NCBI RefSeq assembly: GCF_041625495.1
Contig: NZ_JBFJTH010000014.1
Span: 1-37,516 of the forward strand
Source: Litorivivens sp041625495
GTDB taxonomy: Bacteria > Pseudomonadota > Gammaproteobacteria > Pseudomonadales > Spongiibacteraceae
Direction of reading: 5' to 3'
Length of the DNA stretch: 37,516 bases
In this document: piece after piece, positions 25,235-33,152 of the stretch
Layout: each line of letters starts with the position of its first letter
Numbering within the stretch: position 1 is the stretch's first letter
Notes under the pieces: model-generated
What the model was told of the DNA's origin: nothing
The model's database searches: none
Seen by the model: the letters and a program-made list of their open reading frames with translations, nothing else
Program-made: the position numbers and the translations under genes

Positions 25235-26266
25235 GTGCGATTTATCTGGCTGGCGCTCTGTGCGCTTCTCGCTGCCTGTTCAACGGTTTCTTACAACCCA
25301 ACCGTTTACCCCTACCACATGGATGAGGAGGCTTTAGAGGCAAACCCGCCCAAAACGCTGCTACTCGCCAGTGTGAATGTCAGTGGCGAGCCGACCCTGT
25401 CAATGTTACGGAAAGCAGCCCCAAAAATCGATGAAGAAGTACTCGACAGGCTCAAGAGTCAGGGCTACAAGATAGCACCCACCCATCTGTTTGATAACGC
25501 CTGGAACCAGGCACTGTACACCTACGGTGATTTTTACGACCCCACATCCGGCAAGGTTGACCGTCGCAACTGGCAGGCCGTCATGGCCAACACGCTATCC
25601 ACACTGAAAGTGGTTGGTGGTGTTGACGCGGTCGTTTTTACCGACCTGATTGCGCATGACGTACAACACAGCTCCGGTATGAACCACTACGCGCGCTGGT
25701 ATGGGGTAACTCGTAAGCCTGCCACGCAAGGTGCCGGCTCTGGGGTCCCCGTAGATTTTAACTGGTCGCAGCCGGTCAAGGCAGCAAGCCTGATCGTCAC
25801 CATCTATGACCTTAACGGCCGACCGCTGTTTGCCAGCCGCGGTGGCATCGACACCCTATCTGCCATCGATATGCGCAAGCCACATCTGGGCTTTGTGAGA
25901 CGCGACAAGGTGCTCAAAAACACCAGCTTTATTGAAGAGGGTGTCGCGCTGGCGCTGCACCCGTTGATCCCCATGGATCGCTACCCCGGCAAGAAAAAAG
26001 GTGACAAAGAGGAAGAAGCAGACGACGCAGAGAAAAGTTCTGACAAATCCGAAGAGTCAGACAAGCGCGAAGATGCTGACAAACCTGAAAACAAAGGTTC
26101 CGACGGCGACGCTGGCACAGAAGTACCTGTAGAAGCCGGCGAGACTGAAAATGCAAAAAAGGAAAAGGAAAAACCCGACGGTGCTGAGAAGACAAGCGAC
26201 ACGCCCAAAAATGAGCGCGACGCTGCGGCGCAAAGCACGTCAGAAAAAGTAGACGCTGCTGAGTAA
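25235..26266 (+). CDS. Outer-membrane lipoprotein with long charged C-terminal tail
   Basis: 343 residues from GTG 25235, with GGGAG 6 bases upstream. Lipobox LLAAC (Cys15). Residues ~16-250 form a mixed alpha/beta domain with conserved-looking blocks (KTLLLASVNVSGEP, GVDAVVFTDLIAHDVQ, KAASLIVTIYDLNGRPLF). I do not recognise the family beyond a lipoprotein of the type that carries a TolB-N/GNA1162-like nucleotide- or polymer-binding fold. The last ~90 residues are low-complexity, rich in Lys, Glu, Asp and Ser, and probably disordered. The 3' end overlaps the convergent HupE gene by 27 bases. Confidence 0.75.
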   Translation: MRFIWLALCALLAACSTVSYNPTVYPYHMDEEALEANPPKTLLLASVNVSGEPTLSMLRKAAPKIDEEVLDRLKSQGYKIAPTHLFDNAWNQALYTYGDFYDPTSGKVDRRNWQAVMANTLSTLKVVGGVDAVVFTDLIAHDVQHSSGMNHYARWYGVTRKPATQGAGSGVPVDFNWSQPVKAASLIVTIYDLNGRPLFASRGGIDTLSAIDMRKPHLGFVRRDKVLKNTSFIEEGVALALHPLIPMDRYPGKKKGDKEEEADDAEKSSDKSEESDKREDADKPENKGSDGDAGTEVPVEAGETENAKKEKEKPDGAEKTSDTPKNERDAAAQSTSEKVDAAE

Positions 26267-27229
26267 CAACGCGTAACTGCGCTCCAGGCACCAGAACACC
26301 GCCATCCCACCCATCGTGTAGATGGCGGCAGTGCGCATCAACGGCGCCAGTGAGGCCGATAGCGAGCGCAACATCCAGAACAGCAAGGCTAGCGTTGCGA
26401 CAAACACGAGCTGCCCAGCTTCAATTCCCACATTAAAGGCTACCAGACCCGCCAGAACATCCCCCTGGGGCAACCCCAGCTCTTCAAGCACACTGGCGAA
26501 GCCCAGACCATGTACCAGCCCAAACACGGCGATTAGCGGCCAACGCACGCGCCCACTGCGCTGTGCAAAAGCCTTGTAGCTCAGCTCAACAGCCAAATAC
26601 AAAATCGTGGCTGCAATCGCAAGCTCAACCCAAACCGCCACTTCGGGAATAATCCTGAGACTCACCAGCACCAGCGTCACACTGTGACCTACCGTGAAAG
26701 CTGTTACTGTCACCAGCAGCTGTCGCCAGGAAGCCGCCAGCAGTAACAGACCGGTGACGAACAACAGGTGATCTATACCGATAAGTATGTGCTCAACGCC
26801 CAGCACAAAATACTGTCCGACCACCGCCCAGGTGGAAGGTACGCGGGGAATCTCAAAGGTCTGACTGTCGCGCCGCATCAACTGGCTGTACTGACGATTA
26901 TCGACCAGGGATATTTTCAACAGCGCGGCAGTACGACTGGCCGTCAACCCGCGAACCTGCAGGGTTTGACCTTCAAGGCCTTCGGCACACGTCATGTGCC
27001 AGCGCCATTCTACCGACGTACCCACGGCTTGCTGTGCCGCCTGGGCCATTGTGCACGTCTCGGGGAAAATCGGCTCTGGGCTAACCTGCGCGCTTAAGGC
27101 CGGGGTTCGCCACAATACGTTAAACGTCGTCGCACTCTCACCGTCGATCTCGAGCAATGATGGCGCCAATTTATGTCCCCATGCCGGGCTAAACGAGATG
27201 AACAGCATCAATAACCACAGATGTTTCAT
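26240..27229 (-). CDS. HupE/UreJ-family membrane protein
   Basis: 329 residues. A signal peptide (ending AWG) precedes a periplasmic domain of about 120 residues with two Cys (about 59 and 80). Then come six or so membrane helices with the HupE/UreJ metal motifs: GVEHILIGIDHLLFV, FTVGHSVTL and GLVHGLGFAS. HupE and UreJ are nickel (or cobalt) transport proteins linked to hydrogenase and urease; neither enzyme is encoded nearby. Its ATG overlaps the stop of the parvulin gene (4 bases), placing it last in the DUF3604 operon. The transported metal here is unknown. Confidence 0.88.
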   Translation of the reverse strand: MKHLWLLMLFISFSPAWGHKLAPSLLEIDGESATTFNVLWRTPALSAQVSPEPIFPETCTMAQAAQQAVGTSVEWRWHMTCAEGLEGQTLQVRGLTASRTAALLKISLVDNRQYSQLMRRDSQTFEIPRVPSTWAVVGQYFVLGVEHILIGIDHLLFVTGLLLLAASWRQLLVTVTAFTVGHSVTLVLVSLRIIPEVAVWVELAIAATILYLAVELSYKAFAQRSGRVRWPLIAVFGLVHGLGFASVLEELGLPQGDVLAGLVAFNVGIEAGQLVFVATLALLFWMLRSLSASLAPLMRTAAIYTMGGMAVFWCLERSYALLLSSVYFF

Positions 27230-28155
27230 ACGTCATCTCCCGGCGCCACGACGTTGTAGCGTTGTCGCAGTTGTTCAATAAAAGCCTGCAAGGCCTGACG
27301 TTCGTGATCATCGCGCCAGAGTTGTTCCAGCTTGGCAGCAACATCGTCAATACTGCGGATTGTCGCCGGCACAATATCAGTGACACGCACCAGATGCATT
27401 CCATAGGCAGACGGCACCGGTTCACTCCACTGCCCCACAGTCGGTGGTTGCGCCGCCAGTGCATCACTAAATTCAGAGCCAAACATGTAAGTCATATCGC
27501 GATAGGATTTATCGCGGAAGGCACGTCCGTGCAAAAAGGGATCTCCGAAACCGGCGGAGTCGGCTCCGCTCCGCAATTCCTCTAGCGCTTGCTGTGCCCG
27601 ACCTTCGGGGTCTGCGTCGCGGTCGGCGCTAAAAAAAACATGCTGAAAACTCAAACGGGCCGGCACTTGCCAGCGGTCAGTTTCACTCTCATAGATTTGT
27701 TCAAGGTCATCTCGCGTCGGTGAAGCCGAGGACGTGCCACGCCCAAGACGCTCCATACGCTGAATCATCCGCCGTCGAATCACCTCATCCGATTCGTGCA
27801 CGCCCAGCGCGATGGCAGTGCGAATCTTTTCGTCGTCGCTGCCTTCGATGCCGAGGAAGTTAGCGTCGCGAAGCAGTCGCTGCAGCACGACCGCATCATC
27901 GCGGTGAAAATTTCGACGCAGCGCTTCAGCGTACAAAATACGACTATCCAGCTCCTGACGCTCCAGTGCGACAATCTGAATCTGAGTCGGCATTCTGCCG
28001 GTCTGTCGCACGAAATCATCGCGTAATTGGAGGCGGGTTTCGGCGTCAAGCCCTTCAATATCAATCGGCGCAGTTGCGTCCCGATACATTTGTAGCGCAA
28101 AAAGCGCGATTCCAATCACCAGAAAATGCAGCAATGGCTGCCGTAGAAACCGCAT
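27226..28155 (-). CDS. Membrane-anchored parvulin-type peptidyl-prolyl isomerase
   Basis: 309 residues. N-terminal anchor (RQPLLHFLVIGIALFALQMY), then an alpha-helical SurA/PpiD-like region with Arg/Asp-rich stretches (about 40-160). A parvulin domain follows (about 165-265): RLSFQHVFFSA, FGDPFLHGRAF, VGQWSEPVPSAYGMHLVRV. Such proteins help fold exported proteins. It starts 6 bases after DUF3604 and overlaps hupE-like by 4 bases, so it is the middle gene of a three-gene operon and may serve the DUF3604 protein or the transporter. Confidence 0.9.
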   Translation of the reverse strand: MRFLRQPLLHFLVIGIALFALQMYRDATAPIDIEGLDAETRLQLRDDFVRQTGRMPTQIQIVALERQELDSRILYAEALRRNFHRDDAVVLQRLLRDANFLGIEGSDDEKIRTAIALGVHESDEVIRRRMIQRMERLGRGTSSASPTRDDLEQIYESETDRWQVPARLSFQHVFFSADRDADPEGRAQQALEELRSGADSAGFGDPFLHGRAFRDKSYRDMTYMFGSEFSDALAAQPPTVGQWSEPVPSAYGMHLVRVTDIVPATIRSIDDVAAKLEQLWRDDHERQALQAFIEQLRQRYNVVAPGDDV

Positions 28156-28161
28156 TACGTA

Positions 28162-30129
28162 CTAATCCTTGTTCGAGTGTTTTTCGCTCGGGGTGTCATT
28201 ATTTAGCGTGTCACCGGCTAGAGAATCCGTGTTTGGGGAGTACCAAATGGGAGAGGTCCAAGCTCGCTCCTGAATCACCGGGCGATGTGTGTCGCTGCAA
28301 CAGGCTTCCAGCCCGCGGGGAATTGTGCCAGGGTTTGCGCAGTTAACCCCATTGGCGACACAAATCTGCTGACTCCAGCGACAGCTCGGATTCTCCACCA
28401 CACGCGCGTAATAGTACGCATCTTCGGCCGGATCGAAATGGGGATCGGTCCACACTCGGCAAAGATGTTTAAAACCATCGCCCGATTGTTCGCAGGTGAG
28501 CGGGTTAACCGATGCGCCATTATTGGCATCGCCTGCCACTTCATAGACACGCTGGCGCTTGTTACCTGTGCCATCTATCCAGCCTTTGATGATCTGGATT
28601 CGCTGCAGTGCTGTCCCCGGTGAATCAAGGGTGCCCGGATCCATCAGCGCAGAGACGATAAAGCGCGGGTCTTCCGGGTTCGCCACGGACGGCAACTGCC
28701 CGCCCATAGGCACGCCACCCAGGTAGGAGCGTTCAACAAAATCCGGGGCCTCGCACAACTCGCGATCCAGATCCCAGCCGCCAAAAAATCGAACGGACAT
28801 ACGCGGCCCGCTGGTACCATAGGTTTCGCGGCGCTGCATGGCGGCGAAAATCGCATCGCGGCTGTTTTCCTCGGCCCAGACAACCGCCACCCCACCAGGG
28901 TTGAACTCCAGGTCATCCGGTAACCCTTTGTTATTGGCTGCCGCTGGCTCCCCTGCCCCGCCATGCCCGGGAAAGTCAGTTTCAGACACAGCCCCCGGCG
29001 CACCGAGATGAGTATCTGTACTGGCGATAAAGCCCATTTGGTAGGGGTTGAAGCCGAGCTCTTTTTTCAGCTTAAGGCCATCATTCAGTACATCGCGTAA
29101 AAACCCATCGTCCGCTGCTGGCGCCGACCGGGTCAGATTCATGAATTTGCCGGAGAATTTATCATAGGGAAGCTGTTCAAACGCACACAGCTCGTCCTCC
29201 ATTTGCCCGGGGCCGAAAAAACATTCAGAACTGCCTTTGTGTTGCATGACTTCCACAAGCCGCTCAAGACGACCTCGCTTAGCCTGATCTTCTGCTGTCA
29301 GCAGCACGCCATCGGCGTCCTGCGGACTGAACATGTAGCCGTCGCTCAGGTTTGAATTGTGCGGAATCACCAACGCATCACAGCCGGTGCCGGCATCCAG
29401 ACAACTGCTTTCAAGATTTTGCCATAGCCCTCGCGCCGTGGGATTGTCGACAAAACTGAATGGCAAATCCGGTACCACTGCGTTGCGAAAAATCACATTG
29501 CGATGCAAGTTCGCTAGATTTTCCGAGGCCCCGGTCCACTCATAGCCCACAAAACTCGTGAAATCACAATTGTCACTGCGATCATAACTTTGCTCGGCAG
29601 CCTCACGCATTTCCTGCCACGGCGCCAGCGCAGCGGTCAGACAGCGATTGCCATCGTCGCCACACAAACCCAGCCTGCCACCGGCTGATGCCTGCGTATT
29701 AAACAGAAAGAAAGCCGCCCGCGGCCACCGGCGATAAACCTTGCACTGCCAAGCGTTATAGCCGTCTACGGAAGGGCTGTTGCACATGCTCACTTCACCA
29801 ATCAGCTCTGCGTGATCGGTGACAACGGCAAAATCCAGCGGGCGTGCCAGTTTCAGGCTACGGAGCGCTTTTCCCTCGTCATTCCAGGGTTGAATACCGA
29901 TGCGCTCCCCACGCGCAAAACGGTAGGCCTGCTGGGGCGTGGTACGCGTATCCTGGGTACTGGCGTCGAGCGAGTAACGGGTATGCACGTGGGTATCGCC
30001 AAACAGCGGGATTTTAAGTGCGTTGTAATGACGACAAGGCTGCCGCTCCTCGGTACGCTCGAAACTCGGCGGCGCCGACCATGCCGGCAAGGCCAGCAGC
30101 AGCCCCCAGACTATCCAGACCCATCTCAC
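28162..30129 (-). CDS. DUF3604 secreted protein (PHP-like metal-dependent hydrolase fold)
   Basis: 655 residues from GTG 30129; an ATG at 30124 is out of frame. The signal peptide (MRWVWIVWGLLLALPAWSA) directs export. The N-terminal motif GDTHVHTRYSLDA (His47, His49) and VVTDHAELIGE are typical of DUF3604/PHP-type metal sites; later IPHNSNLSDG, STDTHLGAPG and VWAEENSRDAIFAA continue the family pattern. At least twelve Cys suggest disulfides. It is likely a periplasmic metallo-hydrolase; the substrate is not known. It forms a tight operon with the parvulin and HupE-like genes, a trio I believe recurs in marine proteobacteria. Confidence 0.9.
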   Translation of the reverse strand: MRWVWIVWGLLLALPAWSAPPSFERTEERQPCRHYNALKIPLFGDTHVHTRYSLDASTQDTRTTPQQAYRFARGERIGIQPWNDEGKALRSLKLARPLDFAVVTDHAELIGEVSMCNSPSVDGYNAWQCKVYRRWPRAAFFLFNTQASAGGRLGLCGDDGNRCLTAALAPWQEMREAAEQSYDRSDNCDFTSFVGYEWTGASENLANLHRNVIFRNAVVPDLPFSFVDNPTARGLWQNLESSCLDAGTGCDALVIPHNSNLSDGYMFSPQDADGVLLTAEDQAKRGRLERLVEVMQHKGSSECFFGPGQMEDELCAFEQLPYDKFSGKFMNLTRSAPAADDGFLRDVLNDGLKLKKELGFNPYQMGFIASTDTHLGAPGAVSETDFPGHGGAGEPAAANNKGLPDDLEFNPGGVAVVWAEENSRDAIFAAMQRRETYGTSGPRMSVRFFGGWDLDRELCEAPDFVERSYLGGVPMGGQLPSVANPEDPRFIVSALMDPGTLDSPGTALQRIQIIKGWIDGTGNKRQRVYEVAGDANNGASVNPLTCEQSGDGFKHLCRVWTDPHFDPAEDAYYYARVVENPSCRWSQQICVANGVNCANPGTIPRGLEACCSDTHRPVIQERAWTSPIWYSPNTDSLAGDTLNNDTPSEKHSNKD

Positions 30130-30253
30130 TATTCGATTGCCCCCAAATAAAAACAGCTGTTTTAAAACTGCCCAGAATGATAGGGATATTCCATTATGTT
30201 GTCACCCGCTCAAGCCGACATTGGCGCACAATTATTATGGCTTCGCCCAGGCC

Positions 30254-30286
30254 TTCAGCTTCTGTTCAGTTTACGCATGCCAAACT
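30254..30286 (+). promoter_or_regulatory. Candidate response-regulator site and promoter of the His-rich gene
   Basis: Direct repeat TTCAG (30254) N6 TTCAG (30265), then 11 bases to a weak -10 (CAAACT, 30281-30286). The ATG lies 55 bases after the second repeat. The layout matches the site before the glycine-zipper/two-component operon. Confidence 0.55.
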
Positions 30287-30323
30287 GCGATCAACACTGG
30301 GAACTCGTTCACTGGAGAACAGC

Positions 30324-30662
30324 ATGAAAAACCTCATCGCACTGTGTGGCCTTGCAGCTCTGGGTCTGGGTGCTGAACGGGCGTTAGCGCACGACACCCA
30401 CACCGAATACGTATGTCACGAAAGCGGCCGTCATTATCACAACACCCACACCTATCATGGCAGCCACAGCTATCATTCGCACAGCCACGACAGGCACAGC
30501 AGTCACGTGACGTATACCTATCACAGCCGGCCCCACTACTCGTACAGCTATCATTATTACGAGCGACCCCATCATTACCGTCGCAAGCATCACTATGAGC
30601 GCAGTACCACCCGAGTGCGGGTAAACCATGGGCTGAGCGGTAGCCTGAACGTGCGATTCTAG
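30324..30662 (+). CDS. Small secreted His/Tyr-rich protein
   Basis: 112 residues from ATG 30324 with CTGGAGA upstream; the longer frame from 30018 overlaps the promoter and is rejected. A signal peptide ends at about residue 22 (ALA). The mature part (~90 residues) has about 21 His and many Tyr, Ser and Arg, in runs such as HSYHSHSHDRHSSH and RPHHYRRKHHYER, with a single Cys. Such composition suggests binding of Cu, Zn or Ni in the periplasm. No known family recognised. The promoter shares a direct repeat with the nearby two-component operon, which suggests joint control. Confidence 0.8.
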   Translation: MKNLIALCGLAALGLGAERALAHDTHTEYVCHESGRHYHNTHTYHGSHSYHSHSHDRHSSHVTYTYHSRPHYSYSYHYYERPHHYRRKHHYERSTTRVRVNHGLSGSLNVRF

Positions 30663-30706
30663 AGGCATGCACAACCCTGCCGCGATGCGATGGGCTTAGT
30701 TCTCCC

Positions 30707-30729
30707 TGGCTCAGGCTTCACCTGAGCCA
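30707..30729 (+). terminator. First of two tandem hairpins after the His-rich gene
   Basis: A perfect 9-bp stem TGGCTCAGG / CCTGAGCCA with a 5-base loop. It is not itself followed by Ts, but a second hairpin with a T-run follows after 6 bases. Confidence 0.5.
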
Positions 30730-30735
30730 AACGCT

Positions 30736-30763
30736 GCCCCGCCGGCCAGTGCGGGGCCTTTTT
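30736..30763 (+). terminator. Rho-independent terminator of the His-rich gene
   Basis: A 7-bp stem GCCCCGC / GCGGGGC with an 8-base loop, followed by CTTTTTCTT. This is a classical terminator on the plus strand. Confidence 0.85.
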
Positions 30764-30804
30764 CTTGGCAACGTTTTCAGAAAGCCGCAAACCTTATCAT
30801 CAAC

Positions 30805-31431
30805 CTAGCTCGCAGGCAGCGCAGCTCGCACGCGTGCCATGTGCGCCAGCAATGCAGCGCAAGATTCCGGGACGGTTTCCTTCACCCACGCAGCAAATTC
30901 GCAGACTACCAGCAGATCGATATCGGCTTGCGTCAAACTGTCGCCAACCAGGTAGTCGCGCGTTTCGCAGATGCTGTTCATCTGCCTGAAAAACCCTGCC
31001 AAACGATCGCGCCCGCGACTGACCAGCGCGGGAATTTGCTCTACTTTGTCGGGCCCAGGCAGCGCTCGATCCTTGAACATATCACCCTGATTTCGCAGCA
31101 TATCCGCCACCGCCATAAAACCGCTCAAATACAGGCGATGCATCCAGCCCAGTACCTGTGCGCGCTCCAGATTATCGGCACCCAGTAGCGGCTTGTCGGG
31201 ATACACCCCTTCGAGATAGCTACAGATCGCCACCACATCGACCAGACAGTCACCGCTATCGAGAGCCAGCGCAGGTACCGAACAGTCCGGATTGATCGCT
31301 TTATAGCTGTCGCTGAACTGCTCCAGCTTGCCAAGATCAATCTGCTGGGTATCCAGCGTGATGCCCTTGTATTGCATGAACAGCGCAACCCGGCGCGGGT
31401 TGGGCGCGATATCAAACGTATATAGTTTCAT
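30805..31431 (-). CDS. Glutathione S-transferase-like protein
   Basis: 208 residues. N-terminal thioredoxin-like domain (1-75) beginning MKLYTFDIAPNPRRVALFMQ, with the cis-Pro motif CSVPALAL; C-terminal helical GST domain (about 85-208) with LVGDSLTQADIDLLV, the conserved N-capping/hydrophobic-staple motif. The usual glutathione-contacting Glu/Asp-Ser before AI is changed to LVDVVAI, so glutathione binding may be altered. It is cytoplasmic and sits between the His-rich gene and the two-component operon on the opposite strand. Substrate unknown. Confidence 0.88.
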   Translation of the reverse strand: MKLYTFDIAPNPRRVALFMQYKGITLDTQQIDLGKLEQFSDSYKAINPDCSVPALALDSGDCLVDVVAICSYLEGVYPDKPLLGADNLERAQVLGWMHRLYLSGFMAVADMLRNQGDMFKDRALPGPDKVEQIPALVSRGRDRLAGFFRQMNSICETRDYLVGDSLTQADIDLLVVCEFAAWVKETVPESCAALLAHMARVRAALPAS

Positions 31432-31540
31432 AGCCTTCCTGATTTATGCGTTTATGGATGAATAGGTGAATCGACAGAGCCGTATAGTGCCGCAAGCCGC
31501 ACCACATTGCACATACCCCCGGCGCGGTTTTCCACTGCGT

Positions 31541-31585
31541 TTCAGGCCAATCTTCAGCTGCCGTTCAGGCTGTGCGCTGTACTCT
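31541..31585 (+). promoter_or_regulatory. Candidate autoregulatory site of the two-component operon
   Basis: Three TTCAG copies at 31541, 31553 and 31564 (12- and 11-base steps), followed after 11 bases by a weak -10 (TACTCT, 31580-31585). The last copy ends 48 bases before ATG 31617. Direct repeats with an 11-base step close to a weak -10 are the usual layout of OmpR/PhoP-type activators. Confidence 0.55.
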
Positions 31586-31616
31586 TTTTACCGTAACGAC
31601 CAAAAGGGGTTTGCCT

Positions 31617-32123
31617 ATGCGAACCGTTGTCAAACTGATCAGTTTTATCTGTGTCATGCCTGCTGTAACTAACGAGGTGTTGGCTGACCATCAGCATACC
31701 CACTACGCAAAGGTTGTGAGTAGCGTGCCTATTTACGAAGAGGTTGCCCATGAGCGACCACGTGAACATTGCTGGGATGAAACGGTTTACCATGAATCTC
31801 GACGCAACAGCGCAGCCCCCCTGTTGGGAGCCATCATCGGTGGCGTCATCGGCAACAAGATCGCGCACGGCGACCGCGACAAGGCGGTGGGAACCTTCGT
31901 TGGCGCGGGTGTCGGCGCCGCAGTTGGCAGCCAGGCGTCCCGACACAACAGCCACTACCATGTGGAACGGCGCTGTGAGACGGTGCGCGATGTGCACTGG
32001 CAACGAGAGATAGTTGGCTACGACGTAACATATCGCTACCATGGCAATGAATACACGACCCGGCTCCCTTATGATCCCGGGCACAAACTCAAGGTAACCG
32101 TGTCGGTTCAACCGGCCCAATGA
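31617..32123 (+). CDS. Glycine-zipper 2TM-domain envelope protein (17-kDa antigen-like)
   Basis: 168 residues from ATG 31617, where AAGGGG has good spacing. The signal peptide ends at about residue 23 (VLA). A His-containing N-terminal part (DHQHTHY, HERPREHCWDE) is followed by a glycine zipper (LLGAIIGGVIGNKIAHG, then VGTFVGAGVGAAVGSQ; about 65-105). The C-terminal part (CETVRDVHWQREIVGYDVTY) is rich in beta structure. This is the SlyB/Rickettsia 17-kDa-antigen type of outer-membrane-associated protein, but without a lipobox. First gene of the operon with the PepSY-like and two-component genes. Confidence 0.88.
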   Translation: MRTVVKLISFICVMPAVTNEVLADHQHTHYAKVVSSVPIYEEVAHERPREHCWDETVYHESRRNSAAPLLGAIIGGVIGNKIAHGDRDKAVGTFVGAGVGAAVGSQASRHNSHYHVERRCETVRDVHWQREIVGYDVTYRYHGNEYTTRLPYDPGHKLKVTVSVQPAQ

Positions 32124-32126
32124 CGT

Positions 32127-32441
32127 ATGAGATACTTGCAGCACATACATCACTTGAAGGTCTCACTGGCCAGCGCCCTGCTCGCTGCCGGACTCACTGT
32201 GTCCGCGCCACTGCAAGCCTTACCCGATCTGGATAGAGTTCCGTCGCTGAGGCCACCCACAACCGATCCCTCGCTGCGTCGCAATCTGGTAGAGGAATCG
32301 CCAGAGCGTGCGGTAGCAATAGCCGAACAACGCTACAACGGTCGTGCCGTTGGCGCGCGCCACCTCGGTAACGGTGTGTATCGGGTTCGCATTCTGCAGG
32401 ATGATGGCAAGGTCAAAACTGTGACCGTCAGACCCGATTAA
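32127..32441 (+). CDS. Small secreted PepSY-like protein
   Basis: 104 residues, starting 3 bases after the previous stop, hence translationally coupled. A signal peptide (about 1-31, ending LQA) precedes a short Pro-rich linker and a PepSY-like unit: ERAVAIAEQRYNGRAVGARH, then VYRVRILQDDGKVKTVTV. Small PepSY proteins often stand before OmpR-type two-component genes and may tune the sensor in the periplasm; that role is inferred from the operon. Confidence 0.82.
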   Translation: MRYLQHIHHLKVSLASALLAAGLTVSAPLQALPDLDRVPSLRPPTTDPSLRRNLVEESPERAVAIAEQRYNGRAVGARHLGNGVYRVRILQDDGKVKTVTVRPD

Positions 32442-32468
32442 CCGCAGCGCCAAACAGGAAAACCAACC

Positions 32469-33152
32469 ATGCGCATACTGATCGTCGAAGACGAGCCAGA
32501 TCTTCTCGACTACCTTTCGTCGCAGTTCGAGGCCGAAGGTTTTGCCTGTGACACCAGCAGCGATGGCGAAGATGCTCTCTTTATGGGAGAGGAATACAAC
32601 TACGATCTGGCCATTGTCGATATCGGTCTTCCGAAACTAGACGGCATTCAAGTGGTCTCCCGGTGGCGAACCGCCAATCGCAATTTCCCCGTACTGATAC
32701 TAACCGCGCGAGGCCGCTGGCAGGATAAGGTTGCCGGACTGGAAGCCGGCGCAGATGACTACGTGGTTAAACCTTTCCAGATTGAGGAGATTCTTGCTCG
32801 GGCCAACGCATTGATTCGGCGCTCGGCTGGTTACGCAAGCCCTGAGCTTCGCTTTAATGGCGGCATTGTGATTGATTCACGCGCCAAGGTCGTTCGCATT
32901 GCCGACACTCCACTAGAGCTCACCACCTTTGAATACAACGCACTGGAATACCTCGCTCACCGCTGTGGCCAGACAGTCTCCAAATCCGAGCTCACTGAAC
33001 ATTTATATGATCAGGACTTTGACCGCGACAGCAACGTTATTGAAGTATTTATTGCCCGTCTGCGTAAAAAGCTGGATCCAGAAGGCACGATCAAACCCAT
33101 CACCACCGTGCGTGGCCGCGGCTATCGATTAGATCTCCAACCCGAGGAATGA
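32469..33152 (+). CDS. OmpR/PhoP-family response regulator
   Basis: 227 residues. Receiver domain (1-118): acidic pocket EDEP, phospho-acceptor Asp51 in AIVDIGLP, LTARG and VVKPFQ with the conserved Lys. The C-terminal winged helix (about 128-225) has ELTTFEYNALEYL, VSKSELTEHLYD and NVIEVFIARLRKKLD. AGGA stands 9 bases before the ATG. It overlaps the kinase gene by 4 bases (ATGA). It likely binds TTCAG-type direct repeats upstream of its own operon and of the His-rich gene. Confidence 0.95.
   Translation: MRILIVEDEPDLLDYLSSQFEAEGFACDTSSDGEDALFMGEEYNYDLAIVDIGLPKLDGIQVVSRWRTANRNFPVLILTARGRWQDKVAGLEAGADDYVVKPFQIEEILARANALIRRSAGYASPELRFNGGIVIDSRAKVVRIADTPLELTTFEYNALEYLAHRCGQTVSKSELTEHLYDQDFDRDSNVIEVFIARLRKKLDPEGTIKPITTVRGRGYRLDLQPEE

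Noticed and set aside
30018..30323. N-terminal extension of the His-rich gene from 30018
   Set aside because: It overlaps the start of the divergent DUF3604 gene and the promoter region; a signal peptide with ribosome-binding site begins at 30324.
31554..32153. 199-codon minus-strand open frame
   Set aside because: Antisense to the glycine-zipper gene, whose signal peptide, zipper motif and operon context are clear.
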